NCBI GenBank assembly: GCA_029448655.1
Contig: JACCLO010000009.1
Location: 3,410,001 to 3,474,000, forward strand
Length of the DNA stretch: 64,000 nt
From: Wolfiporia cocos
Lineage: Eukaryota > Basidiomycota > Agaricomycetes > Polyporales > Phaeolaceae
Direction of reading: 5' to 3'
Shown here: positions 52,579-63,609 of the stretch, piece by piece
Position numbering within the stretch: position 1 is the stretch's first letter
Layout of the letters: each line of letters begins with the position of its first letter
The notes under the pieces: model-generated
Told to the model about the DNA's origin: nothing
The model's input: the letters and a program-made list of their open reading frames with translations, nothing else
Databases searched by the model: none
Position numbers and translations under genes: made by a program

Positions 52579-53481
52579 ATGCCTGCCGAGCGTCAAGAGA
52601 AGTCCATCAAGATGGTCGAGGCGCGCCTGAGGGCCGGCCTGATTATCAAGAAGCAGAAGCAGAAGGGTGACACCGGCAAGATGCCGGACAAGATGGTCGT
52701 TACCAACGCGGCCAACGGCAAACCGGAGCTCTGGGACATTCCGTCCAAGAGCCGCAAGGAGGTAGAAGACCTCATCCGGAAGCCCAAGTATCATGGGCCT
52801 CGCCTCGGCCCCACAGCCATCAAAACAAGGAACCAACAAATCGCGGAGGAAGAAGCCAAGGCCATGCGAGAGTACGCGGCCCTTTCTGCTGAGCGCACCC
52901 GCGTGCGACGCTTAGAGGAAGAAGCCGAAGTAGCTCGCCACGTCGAGGCCGACGCAGCTTCCCGCGCAGCACGTGCCCCTCCGCCCCCCGAACAGTCTCT
53001 TATGAACCGCATCCTCACGCCCGACGAACTCCAAAAGATTGTCGACCTCGTCCGCTTGCCGCGGGCCGAGTGGGCTGAAAGACGCCTATACGACATCCCT
53101 CGAAACTTCAACGTCTTCGACATCTCCTGTACGGAGAAGAAGTTCGACTGGGGTGCCAAGGTGATACCCACGCTCCTGGAGACCGCTAAGGTACTTTCCC
53201 CGGTGTACGCATGCATCGTGGCGAACACCGACCTCTGCAACGGTCATCCCACATACGAGGTAACCAACCTCATACGGGACCACCAGACAGTCTGCAAGGG
53301 TTTCATCGAGGCGGTACTTATGGATCGGATCAACAACAAGCAAATGCGCTTGTTAGTAAAGAACTGTAAGATCATTGGGAACTTTATGGTTGGATATCCT
53401 AGCATAGATAGGGAGCACATACAGCGTATTATACGGGGCCTTAATGCCCTCAATGTATGGTTCCCGGTCCACCAAATGTAA
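52579..53481 (+). CDS. ORF1 of C2, conserved protein of unknown function
   Basis: 300 residues from the ATG at 52579; the frame runs further upstream into leader, but this ATG matches the position of the B start. LWDIP at 51-55, a Lys/Glu/Arg-rich helix at about 85-130, RLPRAEWAERRLYDIP at 159-174 and SCTEKKFDW at 183-191 correspond to EWHIA, RMPAEWVEKRGL and HCTEKKWDW of B. The C-terminal helical half contains NKQMRLLVKNCKIIGNF. It is fully open although gag and pol of this copy are damaged. Unknown function; it precedes gag by 197 nt. Confidence 0.87.
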   Translation: MPAERQEKSIKMVEARLRAGLIIKKQKQKGDTGKMPDKMVVTNAANGKPELWDIPSKSRKEVEDLIRKPKYHGPRLGPTAIKTRNQQIAEEEAKAMREYAALSAERTRVRRLEEEAEVARHVEADAASRAARAPPPPEQSLMNRILTPDELQKIVDLVRLPRAEWAERRLYDIPRNFNVFDISCTEKKFDWGAKVIPTLLETAKVLSPVYACIVANTDLCNGHPTYEVTNLIRDHQTVCKGFIEAVLMDRINNKQMRLLVKNCKIIGNFMVGYPSIDREHIQRIIRGLNALNVWFPVHQM

Positions 53482-53678
53482 ACCCTCGTAGACCACCTGA
53501 GAAGGGGTCTTGCTTTACAACGCTTCTTATCGTGTGACTTCAAGCTCGCGCTCAAGAAAGGCACAACACATGGCAGTAGATAATTTTAGTAATTACATTA
53601 GCATTTTTTGTCTCGGTTCTCCTCCTTTTACAGGCAGTCCCGCGCTTTTCAAACAAGTGCTTACCAGGTTTTTTAGCA

Positions 53679-54354
53679 ATGTCGCAACCCGAAGCATCCG
53701 GCTCCCGCACTGCGGTAAACACACCCGTGCACACCCCGGAGCGAACCACCTCCCCCACACCCGTCTCGCATGCACCATGCACGCCCGCCCCCCAATCAGC
53801 CACTCGACCCAGACTCCCGCCGTCAGAGCTCTGGCCGTCCCATTTCTTGGGCCCCGTAGTGGGGAACGAGCAGTTACCCCCCATCTTTGGTGACTACACG
53901 GTCTTAGAGTTTGAGAGTCAGGAAGTCCTACCTGTCAGGGAGGAATTCGAGGTGGCCGGGGACGCCTACGAAAATATCCCCAAAGGAGAGCACGCCGCCC
54001 TCCAACAGACATTCGCCATGTGTCTGAACTTCATGAGCGAAAACGCCAACGTCGCGGCGAGATACACGGATGAAGAGCTTCGTCGATTCCGTTACGCCCT
54101 TGATTCCAGGCTGCGTCTCGTCCTTCACAGGGCAGACGAGCACCGCCAGTACACCAAGTTTCTGGAGGCGCACCTGGCAGCGTCGGAAAACCGGGTCAAG
54201 TCGACCCGTGACGACCTCAACTCCGCCCTCACCAGACTCCGTAAACTGGAGTCCACGACTACGCGCGATCTCGCTGATCGCCTTGCAAAACTCGAGGCCG
54301 CTGCCACGACGGTAGCCGCCTCCGCTTCCACCACCACCATTGCTCCTTCCGGAG
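53679..54354 (+). pseudogene. gag: Gag of C2, N-terminal segment
   Basis: Begins ATG at 53679 with a Thr/Pro/Ser-rich start, then a folded region (FGDYTVLEFES...EEFEVAGDAYENIP), a coiled coil (about 54120-54290) and an Ala/Thr/Ser linker. The frame is cut at 54354 by solo LTR G3 and resumes at 54931. There is no internal stop in this segment. Confidence 0.87.
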
Positions 54355-54925
54355 TGTCACGGATGTGCCCAGGGGGCCACTGTACTTCCCTCGCTATAGG
54401 TTCCACATGCGGCGCTAGGCGTACACCGCGTCTCTGGTCCTCAGCCACCTCCTGTGCGTCTCTTTAGTTTGTTGGTCACCTGACTGTTAGGTTAGCGCTG
54501 TAGGGTAGCGCGCGCCTCAGGTACTTCACGTTATGGTCACACTTGGTACATACGTCACAGTAGTTACATATCATGTGCTCTCTTAGATAATGCGCGCACG
54601 GGCCATTACTTTAGGGCGGCCACTACTGGCCAGCTACACATGTATAAGTACGACGGATGAGGACTTACATCCTCATCCTTGAGATTCTCGTCAATGCACT
54701 ATTGTGCCTTTCTTATCACTTCCCTGCGCGTGCTCTGGCCCGAGGGCCCCTCTTGTCTTGCTCGACTGTGTGGTGCCTCACTACGTCGCCTCTAGGAGTC
54801 CTTAGGTGGGGCTCGCCTTTGGTACAGCCGACAAGGTCACCGCTGGCGCGGCGTCGCACACGTCTTGTAGGGCGTTAGGGAGTCCCCCTGATGCCAGGGT
54901 CGCACAGACGGGTAAGTCTGTGACA
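54355..54925 (+). repeat. Solo LTR G3 (family G) in C2 gag
   Basis: 571 bp; target duplication CGGAG at 54350-54354 and 54926-54930. C1 gag shows the uninterrupted sequence near 4713. Confidence 0.94.
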
Positions 54926-54930
54926 CGGAG

Positions 54931-56151
54931 TAGCACCTCTCCGCCCCAAGGCGACGCCCCCACCGACCTTCTCCGGCGATGGATCTAAGATCCCGGTGAA
55001 GGAATGGCTCCAGAAGTGCATCATGTACTTCTCGGTAGCAAAAATCTACCAGGAGCGGGAACAGATCGTCGAAGCCCTGCAGCGTCTATCAGGGTCGGCG
55101 TTCCAATATCAGGAGAAGAGGATTAGGGACTCGGTAGACGTAACAAAGTCCCTAGGAACGTGGAAGGAGTTCGAGGACGACATGGAGCGGGTCTACGGCT
55201 CGAAGACGGACCAGGAGGTGGCCCGGAAGGAGATCAAAGGGTATTTCGGCGACGAGGGAAAGAAGAAGGCGAGAGCCAACTTCTTTACGTACGCGGAACG
55301 ACTTCGCCAACTTGTCAAAGCGGCGAAGTCCGAGAACTCGACAGTGCTGGAGGAGCTGAAGGACGCGTTACCCGAAAAGGTACGCGATGGCTTCTCGATG
55401 TTAAAGATCATCAAGCACCCTGCCCCCACCGGGTGGGAAAAATATCTCGATATGGCAATCGAGTTCTACAAGGACGCGTATCCCGATGCTATTACCGGGA
55501 GTATCTTCGAAGACGGGAAGAAGGAGACGAAGAAGGCAGAGGGAAGCTCGGGTGGCAAGAAGGCCGCCACTATCACTACGTCCCAAACCAGCGGATCTGC
55601 AAAGACCGCCAGCGGTGGGGACACCAAGACGAAGGCGGGGCAGAAGTTGCCCAACAACGCTAGATCCGACGCATCGTGGCGCGTTCTCAAAGACGGCAAG
55701 AGGATTCTTGTATCGCCACCCCACAAATGCGCCCAGTGCGGCCGTGACAACTGCACAACCGGTTGGAACGACTGCAGGTGGAAGGGTCAGCCGAAGGGAA
55801 CCACCCCCTCAGCGTCCAAGACGACAGCCGGGTCGTCATCAAACACATCGACAACGTCGAGCAGGCCGGCACCTGCTAACGACGGTAAAAAGCTCCGCTT
55901 CGTCCGTATCATTGAAAGATACGAAACGGACAAGGAGGACAACAACGAGGGGCAGAGCGCCACCGCATCCACCGTGGGGACGCTCACCCGCGCGCATATC
56001 GAGGAGGTCGCGGGCACGGACTCGGACGCCAATAAGGATACCGTCCCCGACACGACTGGTGTTATCGTTCACCAGTCCACCCTCTCGGAGCCGCCAAAGC
56101 GGCTCCTAAAGAAAAAATATACTTCGAAATTTTTACTACGATCATATGTGA
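54931..56151 (+). pseudogene. gag: Gag of C2, C-terminal segment, fused to pol by a one-base insertion
   Basis: Capsid (KEWLQKCIMYFS; WKEFEDDMERVYGSKTDQE), Lys/Ser/Gly tail and Cys-rich knuckle (KCAQCGRDNCTTGWNDC: C-x2-C-x4-C-x6-C), then the acidic end. Near 56125 C2 reads TCGAAATTTTTAC where C1 reads TCGGATTTTTAC, one base more. This shifts gag into the pol frame, so the usual ATG TGA (56146-56151) is out of phase and gag and pol form one open frame (54996-57167). Confidence 0.87.
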
Positions 56152-59100
56152 CGGCCTGTCCATGTACAATGACCGAGCGTAGTTGTATTATACCCACTGC
56201 CGAGATCAATAATATTTATAAAAATCAATCGCGCGGCCCTGCTACATCCTTCAAGATTAGCGTGGATCTCTGGGTATACAGAAAGAAAGTACAGGCTACA
56301 GCGCTTGTAGATAGTGGCGCTCAAATTAGCGTCATTAATTCCGACTTCGTCACCGACAATAACCTGTTAACCCAACCGCTTCGCCCCGTCATTAACGTAC
56401 ATAATGCGGACGGCACCTACAACAAAGCGGGAAAGATCGACACTTTAGTTAAGGCCTTCATGGTCCACGGCATTCATAAAGAGACTATCGGTCTCGCCGT
56501 AACTAAACTAAGTGGACAAGATCTTATCCTAGGGTACGAATGGTTCACACGTCATAACCCTCACTTCGACTGGAGTAAGGGAACGATATCTTATGACCGG
56601 TGTACAAAAGAAGGAAAATGCATACACGCTGGAAAACGGCATAGACCCGCCAAACCGTCGGAGGAGGAGGCAGATGAACTCCCCGACGAAGTGGTCAGTA
56701 TATGGGATCTCCCTTTGGACACACTAGGAGAAGGAGATTCCGAGAATCCCTTCGTTAACTGGCTATCGCAGCTAGATGACGAAGACAACAGAACTCTAAC
56801 ACAACTTGTAGCAGAGATACTTGAAAAGGATGAAGAATCCTTAGACTCGTCTTCAACTGAAAAGTGGAGATCGTTAGTCCCTAAAGAGTATCACGAGTTT
56901 GGTCCGACAGTGTTCAGTCACAAGGCGTCAGAACGGATGCCAGTCCGCAAGGACTATGACCACGCCATCGACTTTGTCGAAGGCGCAACACTGCCGAAAC
57001 CCGTAAAACGTTACCCAATGTCTAAGCTTCAGCAAAACTCCTTAGACGAGTGGATTGAAGAAGAACTTCGTAAAGGTTATATCCGAGAATCCAAATCGCC
57101 GATAGCATCACCCGTGTTCTTTGTAGCAAAGAAAGACGGGTCACTGCGCATGGTAGTCGACTATTGAAAGCTAAACGAAATCACAGTACAAAACAAGTAT
57201 CCCATTCCTCGTATATCCGAGTTGATAGATCAGCTCGCATCCGCATCAATCTTTACCAAGATTGACCTCCGTTGGGGGTACAACAACGTGCGGATAAAGG
57301 AAGGGGACGAGTGGAACACAGCCTTCATTACACACAGAGGGCTGTACGAAGCAACTGTTATGTACTTTGGCTTTTGTAACGCGCCAGGCACATTCCAAGC
57401 GATGATGAATAGCGTCCTTTCCGACTTCATTCAGTCGGGAAAGGTTATCGTTTACCTAGACGATATTCTGATTTTCGGAAACGACCTCAAAGAGCATCGG
57501 AAAATAGTCAAAGCCGTATTGCAGCGACTACAGGATTCCGACCTCTATGCGAAACCCGAGAAATGCTTTTTCGAACAAAAATCCATCGAGTACTTGGGGA
57601 TGATTATCTCCCATAACTCCGTTGAGATGGATCCGAAGAAGTACGAAGGGGTTCTTGAATGGCCTCAACCAACCAAGGTTAAGGAAGTCCAAGCCTTCTT
57701 AGGCTTCGCCAATTTCTATAGGCGATTTATTAGGGACTATAAGGCCAAACCACTCACACAGCTCACCCGCAAGAACCAGAAATGGGCTTGGGGCGAGAAG
57801 GAGCAACAGGCGTTTGAGGACCTGAAAGAGGCCTTTACGTCTGTGCCAATTCTTAGAATACCAGACCAAGACTCGCCTTTTAGGATCGAGTCCGATGCCT
57901 CCGATTTCGCGACAGGCTCAGTCCTTTCACAACTAGACCCTAAGGATGGTTTATACCACCCTGTTGCTTACTATAGCAAGTCTATGACTGAAGCCGAACG
58001 CAACTACGAGATATATGATAAGGAACTCCTTGCTATTATTCATTCACTCGAAGAATGGCGTCATTATCTCGAGGGGCACCCCAAGGTATTCGAAGTATGG
58101 ACAGATCACGCAAATCTTACATACTTCAAGACGGCGCAAAAGCTTACAAGACGACAGGCACGTTGGGCATTATACCTAACTCGATTCAACTTCAAGTTGC
58201 ATCACAAGCCCGGAAAGACAATGCTTACCGCGGATCCTCTGTCCAGGAGGCCAGATCATGAAGAGGGGGTGGAACTTGATAACAGGGATAAAATTCTCCT
58301 TAAACCGGAATTTTTCGCGACCGAATTCGCCATTCGGGCCCTGGAAACCTCTTCTGACGAAACTACGTCTATGACCGAAGACTCTAATCAGTCCTTACTC
58401 GAGGCTATCCGCCTAGCATTACAAGACGACAAGCTAACATCGTCCTATCAATCCCTTCTCTCATCGGGACGAAGGGAATTCAAGAAAGAGCTCCAAGACT
58501 GGAACTACGAGAACGGCTTACTACTACACAAGGGCAAGGTCTATGTCCCTAACGTCGAGCAGACACGCCGACGCGTAGTAGCCGCACACCACGACCACAT
58601 TACTGCTGGTCATTTCGGACGCTGGAAGACCTACGAATTAGTAACTCGTAACTTCTGGTGGCCAGGCATATCAACGTTCGTTAAGAAGTACGTACAGGAA
58701 TGCGACATCTGTCAAAAGATGAAGAGTCGACCTGAGAAGCCGTACGGGTTACTTAAACCTAACCCCGTACCAACCCAGCCATGGGAATTCATTACAATAG
58801 ACTTCATCATGTATCTACCAAAGTCTATCGACAACAAGAAGACTTACGATTCCATTATGGTTGTAGTGGACCGACTAACGAAGAGGGCGCACTTCTATCC
58901 GATCAGTTCCAAGTTTGGAACAAAGGATTTGGCCGACATCTTGTATACACGGGTTTACCCGTTACACGGCCTACCTCGTCAGATCATTAGTGATAGAGGC
59001 GTCCAATTCGCGTCAAAGCTGTTTAAGGAATTCTGTCAATTCCTCAACATCGAACATTCAATGTCAACAGCTTATCATCCACAAACCGATGGACAGACAG

Positions 59101-60527
59101 AGAGGGTTAACCAAACCCTGGAACAGTACCTTCGCTGCTACGTCAATTCGTATAGAAAAGACAATTGGAGTAGACTCTTGCCTACGGCAGAGTTTGCTTA
59201 CAACAACGTAGCGTCGGAAACTACCAGGCACTCGCCTTTCTTTGTCGAACTAGGTAGACATCCACTTGCTGGCCCAAGCGATCAGGAACTCCCCCGCACA
59301 GTCAATCCTGACTTAAACAACATCGCACACGAACGATGGAAAGCACAACAGGAAGCGAAAGCCGCTATGTTAGTAGCTTCCGAACGATAGAAATGGTACA
59401 GCGATCGAGGACACAAACAACTCGATCTACGCGTTGGTGATAAAGTACTACTTAGTACTAAGGACTACCAGACATCTGAAAAGAGTCTGGCCCCACGATA
59501 TATCGGCCCTTTCAAGATTGCAGAAGTCTTATCGCCGGTGACCTTCAGATTAACAATGGGGTCACAATATCGTCAATACCATCCTGTATTCCACGCATCT
59601 AAGCTAGTACCATACGTCCAAACTGAAGATCGGTCGCCGTCCCCTGAACCATCGGAAGCCGACGACAGAGAATGGGAAGTATCAGAAATCCTTAACCACC
59701 GGAAACGAAGAGGGAAACTTGAATACCTCGTCCGATGGTCAGACACTACGTCTAAGGATGATACATGGGAACCCGAAGAAAACCTTGAGCACTCTAAGGA
59801 AGTACTGGACGAGTACAAAGCCCGGTTCTTCAATGCTCAGACAAACCACCTCTCGGCACACCGAACTATTGCTGTTGCTGAACCCGACGATGATCCTAAC
59901 TGGAAAGTGGGAGATTGTTACCTCTGGCCCGATGACTGGCCCATGCACTCGGATAACAATGAAGACGAGTCCGAGGGCTACGACTCCGATCAGGAGAGGC
60001 CAGTCAAACCCACCAGCCGATGGCTGAAAAGAGATCCGTATGGAAACTTCGTAGAAGACAACATTGTCTTCAATGACTATCTGGAATTCGCCGTACCATT
60101 CAGTGACAAGGACACGACTCCACTCTATCCTGTAAAAGGAACCCCACACTCCGCTGGATACGATATTTATGCTATGGAAGGACTAACAATCCAACCCAGC
60201 CAAACCGCCACAATCTCAACAGGACTTCAAGTTCTGTTCCCTTACGGGCATTACAGACAATTGGCAACACGGTCTAGCATGGCGAAGCAAAGACTAATCG
60301 TACTAGGAGGAGTTATCGACTGGGACTATAGAGGGGAAGTCAAAGTCATGATCCACAACCTTGGATCAACTCCATACGAAGTTAAGGCAAAAGACAAAGT
60401 AGCCCAGCTACTAGTTCATCGGATGTATTATCCCGAAGAACATGTCTCATCACCCACCGCCTACAATCTCTTACACGGTCAACAAGGTCAACGAGGTATA
60501 AAGGGTTTTGGCAGCACAGGCAAGTAG
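56148..60527 (+). pseudogene. pol: Pol of C2, two premature stops
   Basis: Same domain order as C1: protease (LVDSGAQIS), RT (YLDDILIFGND), RNase H, integrase (HHDHITAGHFGR...CDICQKMK, D,D35E), chromodomain (about 59670-59830) and dUTPase (about 60130-60527, ending GIKGFGSTG). TGA at 57165-57167 (CGA in C1) lies in RT and TAG at 59388-59390 (TGG in C1) after the integrase core; both are transitions. A 6-base in-frame deletion near 57737 removes two residues seen in C1. Not functional as it stands. Confidence 0.92.
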
Positions 60528-60595
60528 CGCAAGCAAAGTCTAACCCTTAAGTGGGCTCTAGCATTTTTAGCTGCTTCATCGGGACGCTGAATTTA

Positions 60596-60608
60596 GAGGA
60601 GGGGGTAA
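60596..60608 (+). other. Polypurine tract of C2
   Basis: AGAGGAGGGGGTAA directly before the 3' LTR. Confidence 0.8.
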
Positions 60609-61211
60609 TGTCACGGTTTCTCTTATTTTTCCCTATTTTTCCCTATTTTCTCTGATTTTCTACAGCTCATTCTACTCGCTTTCCAAGTCATGTTATGTCT
60701 TATCTTATCTCACTCTCGTAGATAACTCTTATCTTATCTCTTGTGCACGTTAGCTCAGCGCCTATCATGGCGCCTCGTCTTATCTGTAGACTTATCTTAT
60801 CTTTCCTGCACGTGATCCTACAAAGAGTTCACAACAGACGTTGCCACACGTCACATGGCTTTCTAGTGACTCGCGTCACCTGCCGCTGGCTTACACTCAG
60901 TCAGCGGCCTAACTCACGTCACATGCTGTAGCCTTACGCTCAGTCAGCGACCTACTGAACTATCACAAGCTTCGGGTTGTACCATTACCGGTACATAACC
61001 CTACGCCCTGCGGTATCTCTAGTCTTACCTACGGTGTTATGGGTCTTACCCCTCATGTATATAAGCTGGTCTCTGAGTACGTTGTAGACTCAGAATAGTT
61101 CTCCTCGACAATCGACTAGTTGCTCTTACCAACTGCTTGACTATTACATCTCACCTTTACCGACACCGCCCCTCAAACTATATTCAAGTCTTAGTGAGTG
61201 TCTGCGTCAGA
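60609..61211 (+). repeat. 3' LTR of C2 (603 bp)
   Basis: Starts TGTCACGGTTTCTC, ends GTCTGCGTCA. Dense TTATCT/AGATAA cluster near 60700-60800. The right flank GACAG does not match the left flank of C2. Confidence 0.95.
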
Positions 61212-61768
61212 CAGATTCAACCCTGTTCTCGTTTCATCTTTATCATCCAAGTAGCTGATAGATGGCATTCAACCGCCATCATCATTCCTATCTATCATTG
61301 TAGATATATCACTGCATACTTATCAAACGTTTGGTACTATAGCGTAGATAGTAGCGGTGACATCTGGGATGGACTTGACCCCTAAAACCTAACGGCGTAT
61401 ATAAACTCATGTATTTACTGTCGAGGCTCTTCAGCTCGACCTTGTTGTACAAACAAGAAGTCTTATACTCATTCTCAAATGTAGGAAACTACGCTCAGTA
61501 TTTTTCGATCGAGCCCTCGAACGACTAAGTCCTCGAAGTGCACACTGACTTCTCGGACTTAGGTGAGTCTTATATTCTATTAGACTCGCACCTGAACAGA
61601 TTATATCCTCTAACGTGTATTGGATATTAAACGATCTCCTAGGAACCACTCCTAGGACTTGAAGGCATCCAACGAGTATTTGCCTTGCACACGGCAACAA
61701 GCCTACGTGCAGAAGAACGATCTATATTCGCGACTCGAATATACGGACGAGTATTCCGACCCGTAACA
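61212..61768 (+). repeat. M2: truncated M-family LTR
   Basis: Aligns with M1 (reverse complement) from the position of complement 50950 to its end, CCGTAACA at 61768. The first part is missing where C2 joins. TATATAA lies near 61401. The right flank is GAAGG, then gag of element N; the left target duplication is not in the window. Confidence 0.85.
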
Positions 61769-62470
61769 GAAGGTCGAGCTTATCACACCCTCACCTACCA
61801 CGGTGCAAGGGCATATGATATTTGGACCAGAATTCCCAGCACAACTGATTGAACTCTTGCCCGAGGACATTCAGGGAGTCTACAGGCTCAACCGATATGA
61901 GTGGACTGACACCATTGGAGCCTTCCGTAACCGTGGAGGAATTGTTGTCATCCCAAGAGAAGATAGGGCATCGAAGTGGGTACAAGTATACCCCTCCGCA
62001 GGAACGACCGCTTGGGAAATAACGCGCAAAGCGTTTAAACGATTCGGGGAAATCCCTCCAATGTCAACTACGACATTGACCGAAAACGAAACCGAAACCA
62101 TTAACAGAACCTTCAATGCTGATGGAAATATGAATCAGCCTTCAGGCACCACAGGAATGGCAGGAATTGAGTGCATCGGAGATGATGGGAGAAATCCTGA
62201 AAACTTTACAGGAACAGATAACAGCCAGACTGGAGGACAGGACCCTCCAGGATTTATATCTGCTTTTGTGCAGGGTGGGATTGGGTCTATGGCTAGAGGA
62301 ACAAACCTCTTTGGAAACCCCCCACAGAACGCACCCGGAATGCGTAGCGGAGGAGATCCATCTTGGATTAGCCCAAGCGGAGGAATGGGAACAACAAACC
62401 CAGGAACATGGCCTTCAGGCCCATTTGGACGAACCTCCGCAGATACAAGCAGAGGAGAATTGGGAGGAAA
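61769..62470 (+). pseudogene. gag: Gag of element N, first visible segment
   Basis: The frame is open from the M2 edge (first ATG at 61815) and differs from families 1, C and E. It has a folded stretch (FGPEFPAQLIELLPEDIQGV, TDTIGAFRNRGGIVVIPRED, WEITRKAFKRFGE), then a Gly/Asn/Thr/Pro-rich linker. The N-terminus is lost to M2. It is cut at 62470 by solo LTR D4 and resumes in phase. It is probably a Ty3/gypsy gag, judged by the downstream segment. Confidence 0.7.
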
Positions 62471-63604
62471 TGACACAGATCTACTGTGGGAATCACCACC
62501 TATTGGTTGAGGGAATAGGCGACAGAGTAGCAGACCAGCGCAGCAGGATATGAGAGGTTATTCTACGGCGCAAGCCGAGAATAATAGAACTAAGGATTAT
62601 AGGTGTCGAGCCTTAATCTTATATACATGTATTGGGAGGGCATGTGCTACTAGCTAGTCGTTACCTTACCGGGTTATGTGGCTTTGCCAAGTGGCGAAGC
62701 TTATCTTATCTAGTGTTTATGGGACTCTATCTACAATGGCCGTTGTGGGCCGGTAATGGCCGCACCAATAGTAGGAGAGGGATTTGTGTTGTTTATCATA
62801 TGAACGCGGGCTCAGCCCGGGTATATGGGAAGCCGTATGCCGGATACCTTGCGGTATAATGGCTATTGGACGGACTTTGTGGGATGACCAAGGCGAGATG
62901 CCGAGGTCATTATGCTATTGGACCAGAAGGTACCGTAGCATGTGATATGTCCAGACCGGAAGGTAACCAGGACATGTGTTGGTCTTAGCCGTGAGGTGAG
63001 GACCGGTGTTTGGGCGACGCCGTGATGGCAGAAGCCCAGGCATTGGTATGTACCGATGCCGTGGGATGGCCGAGGAGGCCGGACCTATAGCGTTATTGCC
63101 TTGTTGCTAATATTACGCTGTATGGTCATGTTGCCATTATTATGCGAAGGCATGGCGCGCCTGAGGTGTCATTATGATCAAGGATCTTATGACGCGTGGG
63201 AAGCCGGGAAGGCCGACCCAATAGCACATTGCCTTGCAGCGATGTTTGTGGTTGTGGACATTATTATGCGAGCGTGCCGCGCTCGGCCTGTCATTGTGAT
63301 CTAGGACCTTATGACGTGGCTGGTCTAGCTCTTACGGGCGAGACCAGATGACGTATGCATGATGTTGCTAAGTCTAGGCAGTCGTTGCGGATATCGGACC
63401 GGGTGGTTACCGATGATGTTGCGAGGACATATAGCCATGTGACTAGCGGTGTTATTGCTAACGTAAGGGATAAGCCCAGCTAAGGACCTATTGTAGTGGC
63501 AATGGGAGTTAACCCGTAGATAACTTGTAGTTAGACGTATAAATCCCGGATAAATTGCTATAATCATAGGAAAAATGCTGTAAGCCCCAGATAAATCTGT
63601 GACA
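62471..63604 (-). repeat. Solo LTR D4 (family D) in N gag
   Basis: 1,134 bp, minus orientation; target duplication GGAAA at 62466-62470 and 63605-63609. The complement ends TCTGTGTCA and starts TGTCACAGATTTATC. Confidence 0.93.
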
Positions 63605-63609
63605 GGAAA

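Larger units (their letters stand above)
50070..61211 (+). mobile_element. Element C2: family C chromovirus with mismatched flanks
   Basis: 5' LTR (with M1 and G2 inside), leader, ORF1, gag (with G3), pol, 3' LTR. Own length about 9,280 bp. The left flank is CAAGG in the E' leader and the right flank GACAG in an M-family LTR, so there is no target duplication. The two LTRs are visibly diverged (about five differences in the first 110 bp). The gag frame is fused to pol and pol carries two stops. Confidence 0.9.

Noticed and set aside
53482..53678. Possible intron joining ORF1 and gag in C2 (GTAGAT ... TTTTACAG)
   Set aside because: The donor is a weak match and no equivalent donor/acceptor pair is convincing in B or E; RNA data would be needed.
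54996..57167. Gag-pol single ORF as the normal state of family C
   Set aside because: C1 keeps separate frames with the conserved ATGTGA junction, so the C2 fusion is more simply a one-base insertion in a dead copy.
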